A DNA stretch of 64,000 bases from Tranzscheliella williamsii (taxonomy: Eukaryota > Basidiomycota > Ustilaginomycetes > Ustilaginales > Ustilaginaceae): contig JALBYF010000033.1 of NCBI GenBank assembly GCA_023212725.1, positions 62,001-126,000 on the forward strand, read 5' to 3'. The notes under the pieces are model-generated. The model was not told the DNA's origin, ran no database searches, and worked only from the letters and a program-made list of their open reading frames with translations. Shown piece after piece: positions 58,801 to 64,000 of this stretch (positions within the stretch are counted from its first letter, which is position 1; every line of letters starts with the position of its first letter). The translations under genes were made by a program, and so were the position numbers.

Positions 58801-59305
58801 GTTTGGCGGCATGTATCGAGACGGTCGAGGCGGTAGTAGTAATGCTGGTGTTGGAAGAGCGAGCATGCCGGTGAGTGGCCGAGGTGCTCCTCCAACGGAG
58901 CCTGCCCACTCGGATGTGTGCGGCTGTCACCAGTGCTCGGCACGGCACTACGGCGCCGACAGTAGAACGGCGGAAGGCCCAAGCGAACCCGATATGCGCA
59001 GCAAGAAGGGCGGCATGGCTCCTCCGCCGTTACGACCAGGCCAGCAGGGGCGCGATCCGAGAGACTACACGGTCCGGCAAGCGTCCATGCCCGTCCCCGC
59101 CCGCGGCGACTTGTCCTACTCCTCGCAGCCGTACTACCAGCAGCCCCGGCCGCACCTGGCGGCGTCGCACACATTCGAACGCGAGCAGCAGCTTTACGCC
59201 CCCCCGCCAGAGGCGTATGCTCGTCGTAGCCACGACGAGCCAGGTACCCCAGGCGGCGCGGACCGTAGGGTCATGTTCGCCCATGAACCCCAGACCATCC
59301 GCTAA
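55823..59305 (+). CDS. BAR-like coiled-coil protein with long disordered tail (Ivy1-like)
   Basis: The first ATG in frame gives 1160 residues; the frame starts 15 codons earlier only at a TTG. A Ser/Pro/Gln-rich leader of about 140 residues is followed by a helical domain (about 145-410) with FERTDLHKSLKALESLLVNLDEYRDLTAKLAKVEKKLSKSASELEKTK-type heptads, YESINDACAKYFKKVAKEERAHDEL and a conserved RRNCETVRRIGPHVGKLNELLCFTSSEFMPAL. This resembles the BAR/I-BAR-like domain of fungal Ivy1, a vacuolar and endosomal phospholipid-binding protein. The rest is low-complexity, with a charged helix at about 770-800 and 900-930 (RMKARYQAEKDLEREQREFNVLEKERAARRA). Near 1030-1043 is a compact CGCHQCSARHYG motif. 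Family assignment is by pattern, not search. Confidence 0.6.
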   Translation: MRKVQRFIGVADGKPASTTLSISPSNSTLNSLPSNAYFNTSASSDGQNHLLAPPSGSAATSQQQLPQPSPQLPPSYPTTPGSFGGSVRASPQPYSPSVQAQYFDLSPGGQQPRSLTPVQNIAQRPVSPQFPAASSSQQDVGVFERTDLHKSLKALESLLVNLDEYRDLTAKLAKVEKKLSKSASELEKTKVVRDAPSQTLQVSSAMFEGLYDVTSKHAKQIQKEYESINDACAKYFKKVAKEERAHDELVESLDLKIKKANAAHEKNVKKATGSKALESHDRYIATVQGLTNDVSRAKNNHAASMGSKSHTSALLVSSAIGGLADLEFRRNCETVRRIGPHVGKLNELLCFTSSEFMPALQTAELDDAEQGQAVYLASLAAQVEAQISAQAQVSAMLHEDTQTILRAQQMGWTPPSPLAPPTTLAALNKPDRSNSIKSNTSHNTSRSNVFSSKPSTSGDVGPEQLPKLDSQGALLTEDKDATPPSTELRNVPPSLTTAPDTASIHSVATDRTPRQHEYGKEQPQQQQPTQRGITPNANTTTSNMLSPQSGNMGSVNRLLSGSPTKSMTTSAEGWENVSQANGIDAEKDDARMLSNDDTSLHERDRTGSSGQEGTVVDRLAVPREDSDAAPPSLSATNSAHGSEDGTRVPRTPDDSEGLSTTLDHSTRQGDKRFGQDAPLKGILENGSTATDANTPRRPAERALEQYKAVSPPPKSSSSRSQAMDTSYPSGMGSKELGRNADRQQPDARERQNSDDEYSTAAQPDYDTARKVSLWERERERIKQLEKEDQIQRRLTDEHQQLRSAGSSYAYDAEPYSRSSSGMYSSSSSHVPSSSAKFSHAAGSEHSSSLGMGLPKKGDTPAYSANESDRYAPSVGSTRLSATGVTRSLSTDTTASERSFVARMKARYQAEKDLEREQREFNVLEKERAARRASMDPNMSLSSIGGRRVPDMASRYQGTGPAPGRHLHDSLPASAASPRVGPGASNPSMGGVGEFGGMYRDGRGGSSNAGVGRASMPVSGRGAPPTEPAHSDVCGCHQCSARHYGADSRTAEGPSEPDMRSKKGGMAPPPLRPGQQGRDPRDYTVRQASMPVPARGDLSYSSQPYYQQPRPHLAASHTFEREQQLYAPPPEAYARRSHDEPGTPGGADRRVMFAHEPQTIR

Positions 59306-59947
59306 TCGCTCTCGGCGCATCGCCTAGGGCCGCACCTGGTGAGGCGTCGGTACAAAATGAGCAGTGTTGTATGTAACTACTATACCACAATACCCATGAT
59401 ATCAGCAGCGGGAGCCGGCCGTCGGGGGAAGCAGAGGAACGGCGTACTCGGCAGCATGGCACACTGGTCGGCGTGCAAACTGTCGTTGGCGCACGGCGCG
59501 ACGAACCTAAGTGAGCTCGACTCGTTGGCGGGATTCCCATTTCTAAACACCGATGCAGCAGCCTTGTTGAAGAACGCCGCGGAGATCTGCTCGTGGACGA
59601 GCCGCAACGCTGTTCTCGTGCGCCTGCTTGTCGTTCCTCGGCACAGGCTTGGCCGCGGTCGCAAAAGGTGTGCTACTTGACAGGTTGCGCCGCCATCTCC
59701 GCTAGCTGTGTAGGTCTGGCGGCTGCAACGCGCCGCATGTTTTGCTGCCGCAACTTGGCGACGTCGCAAGGCCCACTGCGCAGCTTCCCGCTATCAGGCT
59801 TTCCGCAGGCCCGTGCGGCCATCTGCTCCTGAGTGCGCACCACGGTATATATAGCGAGAGTAGCCGTGCACGACCCCAGCGCCTGTATACATCCGCTTTG
59901 CAGCATCCGCAACGCAAAGACCAGCCAGCATTGCAGAGGCCATCAAG
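59306..59947. other. Intergenic region with the promoter of the phosphodiesterase gene
   Basis: It separates two plus-strand genes. Apart from the TATA box at 59846-59853 I see no feature; the open frames here are short and motif-free. Confidence 0.6.
59846..59853 (+). promoter_or_regulatory. TATA box of the glycerophosphodiesterase gene
   Basis: A perfect TATATATA lies 95 bases upstream of the ATG at 59948, at usual fungal spacing. Most genes in the window lack such an element, so it suggests a strongly regulated promoter. Confidence 0.65.
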
Positions 59948-61351
59948 ATGGTTCGGGCTAGCCTACTGTTGACGGCGATCATGGCAGGGGTCGCGGTGGC
60001 AATGCCGGCGCCGGTGCCGGGCGGGGTGACGGGGCTGGAGGCGCTGTCGGTGAAGCTGCAAGCGCGGGCGGGGGATGAAACGGGGGGGCAGGCGGTGTTT
60101 TCGAGTGCGGGGCAGCACGAGGCGTCCAGAGTGTACGCGGAGGCGGCGGCGGTGGTGACGCCGCAGGTGAAGCAGGTGCAGCTGGGGCCGCGGCCGTACT
60201 ACCTGGTGGAGAACATGACGGACTCGGCGGTGAAGCGGAAGCTGGAGGGGTGTGCGGAGGAGCCCAAGGCGGTGAGCCGGTTTTCGATCTCGCACCGGGG
60301 GGCATGTCTGCAGTATGCGGAGCATAGCGTTGAGGGGCTGCGCGCGGCGGCGCGGATGGGCGCGGGCATGCTGGAGTGCGACATCAGCTTCACGGCGGAT
60401 CGCGAGCTGGTCTGCCGCCACTCGAACTGCGACCTGCACAGCACCACCAACATCCTCGCCCGCCCGGAGCTGGCGGCCAAGTGCAACACCACCTTCACCC
60501 CGGCGCGCGCCGGCAAGCCAGCCGCGGCGAGCTGCTGCACGTCGGACATCACACTCGCCGAGTTCAAGTCGCTCTGTGCAAAGCAGGAGAGCTTCAACAC
60601 CTCGGCCACCACGCCGCGCGCCGCGCTCGGCTCCGCCCCCGCATGGCGCACCGAGCTCTACGACACCTGCGCCACCCTCATGTCGCACCGCGAATACATC
60701 CGCCTCGTCGACGCGCTCGGCCTCGACTTCACCCCCGAGGCCAAAGAACCGCAGATCGCCATGCCATTCCAGGGCAACTACACCCAGACGGACTTCCTGC
60801 AGCAGATCGTCGACGACTACCGCGCCGCACACATCCACCCCAGCCGCGTCTGGATGCAGAGCTTTGTGCTCGACGACGTGCTCTACTGGCTCCGCAATGC
60901 GCCCGAGTTTGGCCGCCAAGCCATCTTCCTCGACCGGCGCCCCAACCTTCACGGCGGCTACCAGCGCGCCGTTGACGGCATGCAGCAGCTCGCCGACCTC
61001 GGCGTCCAGATCGTGGCGCCTGCCTTCCCCTGGCTGCTGCAAGTCGACAACCAGACGCGCGCGCTGCAGCCATCATCGTACGCGCGCGCCGCCGCCGACG
61101 CCGGCCTGAAAATCATCACCTGGTCCCTGGAGCGCTCCGGCCCACTCGCCACCGTTGCCGCCTCGAAAGACTACTACTACACCGGCCTCACGGACTGGGC
61201 ACACACCGACGGCCAGATCATGGACGTCATCCACGCGCTCGCCTCCCAGGTCAAGGTGATCGGCATCTTCTCCGACTGGCCCGCCACGGTCACCTACTAC
61301 GCCAACTGCCTCGGCCTCCACGGCGGCTTCCAGGACCCGGACCGTAACTAG
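59948..61351 (+). CDS. Secreted glycerophosphodiester phosphodiesterase (GDPD)
   Basis: A single exon encodes 467 residues. Residues 1-19 form a signal peptide (MVRASLLLTAIMAGVAVAM). The GDPD domain spans about 110-460. Its catalytic set is visible: His116-Arg117 in SHRGACLQYAEHS, Glu143 and Asp145 in MLECDISFTAD, and His158 in CRHSNCDL. Later landmarks are VWMQSFVLDDVLYW, LKIITWSLERSGPL and GIFSDWPATVTYYANC. The length and the many Cys and Asn-X-Ser/Thr sites fit a folded extracellular enzyme. It would split deacylated phospholipids or other glycerophosphodiesters into glycerol 3-phosphate and an alcohol, possibly to gain phosphate or glycerol outside the cell. It ends 134 bases from the convergent hydrolase gene. 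Confidence 0.92.
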   Translation: MVRASLLLTAIMAGVAVAMPAPVPGGVTGLEALSVKLQARAGDETGGQAVFSSAGQHEASRVYAEAAAVVTPQVKQVQLGPRPYYLVENMTDSAVKRKLEGCAEEPKAVSRFSISHRGACLQYAEHSVEGLRAAARMGAGMLECDISFTADRELVCRHSNCDLHSTTNILARPELAAKCNTTFTPARAGKPAAASCCTSDITLAEFKSLCAKQESFNTSATTPRAALGSAPAWRTELYDTCATLMSHREYIRLVDALGLDFTPEAKEPQIAMPFQGNYTQTDFLQQIVDDYRAAHIHPSRVWMQSFVLDDVLYWLRNAPEFGRQAIFLDRRPNLHGGYQRAVDGMQQLADLGVQIVAPAFPWLLQVDNQTRALQPSSYARAAADAGLKIITWSLERSGPLATVAASKDYYYTGLTDWAHTDGQIMDVIHALASQVKVIGIFSDWPATVTYYANCLGLHGGFQDPDRN

Positions 61352-61485
61352 CCGCCCACACGCATAGAGACGCCAACAGCCATAGCAAGCGGATACAGGA
61401 ATGTGCGCAGGACGCATTACGTGTGGTGGACGGCGGCGGAAGAGAGAGGGGCGCTAGGCTAGGGTCGTGAATGCGAGCGATGAGG

Positions 61486-63012
61486 CTAGTGGGAAGACCA
61501 GCCGGGGTCGTCGGTCTTGAACTTGTTGAGAAAGTCGACTTGGGTGAAGCCGTCGGCGGCGCTGTACTGTGTCTTGTCGAGGGTGATGTGGTTGGAGCCG
61601 GCGACGAGGAGGTTGCGCGCGTTGGGCAGCTGGTTCTGGGCGGCAAAGAGGCGGTGGAGGGCGGTGGTAAAGTCGGTGAAGGAGAGGCCCTGGTTGATGG
61701 GGATGGTGGTGTCGTTGGCGAAGCTGAGCGAGGCGAAGCGGCTGGTGGGGTTGGCGGTGGCGAGGCCGAGGATGTACGAGTCGAAGCTCGAGTCGTTGCA
61801 CGCGGGGCAGCGCGACTTGTCTGGGGTCTGGATGTTCTGTGACGGGTGGACCAGGAGGCTTTTGGGCGATTCGCCCGAGTCGGCGAGTAGGTCGACGCGG
61901 GCGGAGGGGAAGGCGAGCTGGGTGTGCTGGTAGTGCAGGATAGCGCCGTAGGCGCCGGCGCTGGAGCCGGCGACCCAGACGCGGTCTACTCCGGGGAAGG
62001 CAGCCGCGATGGCGGTAGTGCTGTTACGGCCGTTGCGCCAGCCGCGGTGGTAGGTGGGCTGTGCGGCGCCGGGATACTGGACCTGCGCATCGCCGCCGTG
62101 CAGGTCGCCGGTGCAGTAGGGGATAAAGGCATAGTTGGCCTGGCGCCACGGATTCCACTCGTTCTCCCGCGCCGTCGGCAGCCAGTAGCCCAGGTAGCCC
62201 GGCTGGTCCTGCGCCCAGAAGGTGGCATTGGTGAACGGCGTGCCCACGTTCCAGGCGCGCTTCTGCACATAGCACGTCTCGTAGTCGAAGCAGCTGCCGC
62301 CCTGCTGGTACGCAATCACCAGCTCGCGCGACCCGGCGTGCCGGTTCAGCGCAAACCCCGTCTGGCTCCCATCCGCACACTGCGTCCCCGGTACATCCAC
62401 CCACACCCACTCGTCGTACACGGCCGTGCTCGTCGAGTTGACCACAGCCGACGCAGCGGTGGTCGTCGAGCTGACCACTGCCGATGTAGCGGTGCCCGAT
62501 GTCGTCGTGGCCAGCGCCGTGGGCCCTGCCGACGAGGTGGTGGTGGGGAGGGGGTTGGCGCCGGCGCGGCGGGCAAAGGCGTACGAGGCCGCGACGGAGC
62601 CGTTGGCGTTGAAGATGCCGGTGGTGTAGATCGCGCGAGCCTTGCCGGGGGCGGCGCTGTAGAGGGCGCAGACGACGTTGCCCTCGGTGTAGTTGTTGAA
62701 GCGGATGAGCGAGGCCATTGCGCAGCGCGGGGTTTCTTCGCACGCGGCAGTGCAGCGGTCGACGTGCGTCTGGTTGGTCGCCGGGGCGGTCGCGGAGACG
62801 GTGGTGCGCGTCAGGTAGCTCTGCTCGCCCTGCGTGTCGATCGCCAGCCGGTACCCGTCCGTCGCCCAGCTGTAGTTGTAGCCCGCCGGCGCAACGAGCC
62901 CGCCCACATAGCGCACCTCCATCCGCACCTCCCCCCGCGAGATCCCGGGCGCGGCCTGCACAGCAAGTACCGCACCCAGCACCCCGCCCCACACCATAGC
63001 CACTTTCATCAT
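61486..63012 (-). CDS. Secreted pectinacetylesterase/NOTUM-like hydrolase
   Basis: The ATG at 63012 gives 508 residues; the frame before it reaches only a TTG. A signal peptide (1-21) is followed by an N-terminal Cys-containing domain (about 27-150) and a Ser/Thr/Ala-rich linker (155-197). The catalytic domain begins at about 200: QCADGSQTGFAL, QQGGSCFDYETCYVQKRAW, IPYCTGDLHGGD, VWVAGSSAGAYGAIL with the likely nucleophile Ser351, LLADSGES, and a late AGSNHITLDKT with the probable catalytic His. GG.C.D..TC, YC.GD.H.G and GSSAG are typical of the PAE/NOTUM family (CE13), which removes acetyl or acyl groups, for example from pectin. A pectin substrate is not shown. The N-terminal domain could be a PAN- or lectin-like module. 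Confidence 0.72.
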   Translation of the reverse strand: MMKVAMVWGGVLGAVLAVQAAPGISRGEVRMEVRYVGGLVAPAGYNYSWATDGYRLAIDTQGEQSYLTRTTVSATAPATNQTHVDRCTAACEETPRCAMASLIRFNNYTEGNVVCALYSAAPGKARAIYTTGIFNANGSVAASYAFARRAGANPLPTTTSSAGPTALATTTSGTATSAVVSSTTTAASAVVNSTSTAVYDEWVWVDVPGTQCADGSQTGFALNRHAGSRELVIAYQQGGSCFDYETCYVQKRAWNVGTPFTNATFWAQDQPGYLGYWLPTARENEWNPWRQANYAFIPYCTGDLHGGDAQVQYPGAAQPTYHRGWRNGRNSTTAIAAAFPGVDRVWVAGSSAGAYGAILHYQHTQLAFPSARVDLLADSGESPKSLLVHPSQNIQTPDKSRCPACNDSSFDSYILGLATANPTSRFASLSFANDTTIPINQGLSFTDFTTALHRLFAAQNQLPNARNLLVAGSNHITLDKTQYSAADGFTQVDFLNKFKTDDPGWSSH

Positions 63013-64000
63013 GCGCCGGGCGAGCACTGCTACCAATCGTTGTCCGGACAGCAAGCCAAGGCGGAGTCGTACCAGGACCAGCTGATCGTACCCGTCCGGC
63101 AAGCGGTTATATACTGTCCTGCCCGACTCGGATGCCAACACGGCACGGCCTAGGCGCAGCGCTCGCCGCTGTAAATAGAGGCAGCACTGGCAAGCAACAG
63201 TGCGTCTGCGTCGAGCAGGCACAACAGAGGCGCCGGGTTCGGAGTAGGCGACCAGCTGCGTAGCCTCGAACGCGGTCACCGAGCGCAGACTAAGCTGTGC
63301 ACATGCATAGGGTGCCGTCGAAGCCGCGGGCAGCCGCCCCAGGAACACGCGGGCCGGCAAGCGAATGGTGGTCCATGGTGAAACTTCGCCGCCGTGGGCA
63401 GGCTAGAAAGCGCGAGTAGGCACGCCGAAGCGCTGCTGAGCCCGAGGCGGAGCTGCACCTCGGGGCGGCCACGGCGCAGCCGCTGTTGCGTCCGCTGGAG
63501 GCTGTCTGGATAGGGAAGCGGACAGGTGCACCGAGAAGCTGGAAATGGCCTAGCGTGGGCGGGCAGCGCGACATGTCGCGATGGGAGCAGCGCACGCAGA
63601 GACAGGCCCAGACTGCAGGCCGGGGCCAAAGTCGAGGCCCGCATCAACCCAAACAGGCAACACTACCACCATGCTCGCTGGTACAGTAAGCTGGCACCGC
63701 AGGGGAGAGGCGGGGGTAGGAGACAGCACTGTTACGTCCGGCCATGCTACGTTCCCATGCAGTCTCTGAACTGAGACCGTACCTGTCTCACTGGCCAGCG
63801 CCTCCACTCCCGCATCCGGCAATGAGGATCCCGCTGACGGTGGATGCTGATGCGCTGCGATGACGATGTTGTGGTCGTGGTGCGACAAGCGGGTTATCGA
63901 TCCGAGCGGTAGCGCGCGTTGGTGTGACCTACCGCATTGGGATGAAGCGCCCGATGGAGGTTGAGATCGGCGGCGGTGCCACGCTAGTCTAGCCTGGTTG
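63013..64000. other. Right edge, promoter side of the PAE-like gene
   Basis: No gene is supported up to the end of the window; open frames below 125 residues lack motifs. Only the TATA box is notable. Confidence 0.5.
63107..63113 (-). promoter_or_regulatory. TATA box of the PAE-like gene
   Basis: TATATAA on the minus strand, about 95-100 bases upstream of the ATG at 63012. The spacing almost equals that of the neighbouring GDPD gene. Confidence 0.6.

Noticed and set aside
1..64000. CRISPR arrays, rRNA or tRNA genes, telomere repeats, intact transposon genes
   Set aside because: None seen. The only mobile-element trace is the decayed inverted repeat at 23680-24216.

Overview
The window looks like nuclear DNA of a filamentous or yeast-like basidiomycete, most likely a smut-type fungus (Ustilaginomycotina). 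The reasons are long intron-poor genes, spliceosomal introns with GTAAGT/GTGAGT donors where introns occur, Ser/Pro/Ala-rich disordered protein tails, mitochondrial and Golgi genes of fungal type, and no bacterial-style operons. I cannot name the species. I support 23 protein genes and see no tRNA, rRNA, CRISPR array or intact transposon.

Layout. 1.3-5.5 kb: a GPR1/FUN34/YaaH-type acetate transporter (3 exons), a PLP-dependent aromatic amino acid decarboxylase whose start lies in a 14-nt first exon, and a mitochondrial NIPSNAP protein. 6.2-12.7 kb: an eisosome Pil1 homologue, ribose-phosphate pyrophosphokinase and a class I CPD photolyase. 12.9-22.6 kb: a membrane-anchored GH17 glucanase, a secreted GH3 beta-glucosidase and a sugar-porter MFS protein, which could together turn beta-glucan into imported sugar. 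22.6-25.3 kb is gene-free and holds a decayed fold-back inverted repeat. 25.3-36 kb: a PTR2 peptide transporter, Golgi tether COG6, a TMEM19/DUF92 membrane protein and mitochondrial ribosomal protein uS11m. 36.5-38.1 kb: a second membrane-anchored GH17.

38.3-46.7 kb is a run of four nucleic-acid genes: RRP6 (nuclear exosome), RNase H2 subunit A, SF3a60/Prp9 (U2 snRNP) and eIF4A-III. 46.9-50.9 kb is a 1312-residue protein I do not recognise. After a gene-poor 3.3 kb comes a four-exon QCR9 gene (complex III subunit 9, 63 residues), assembled here from splice sites. The window closes with a BAR-like (Ivy1-like) coiled-coil protein, a secreted glycerophosphodiester phosphodiesterase and a secreted pectinacetylesterase-like hydrolase; the last two have TATA boxes about 95-100 bp upstream.

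For several genes the long open frame runs upstream of the first ATG. I set starts at the first ATG that fits the family, or at a spliced ATG, and give the reason in each entry.
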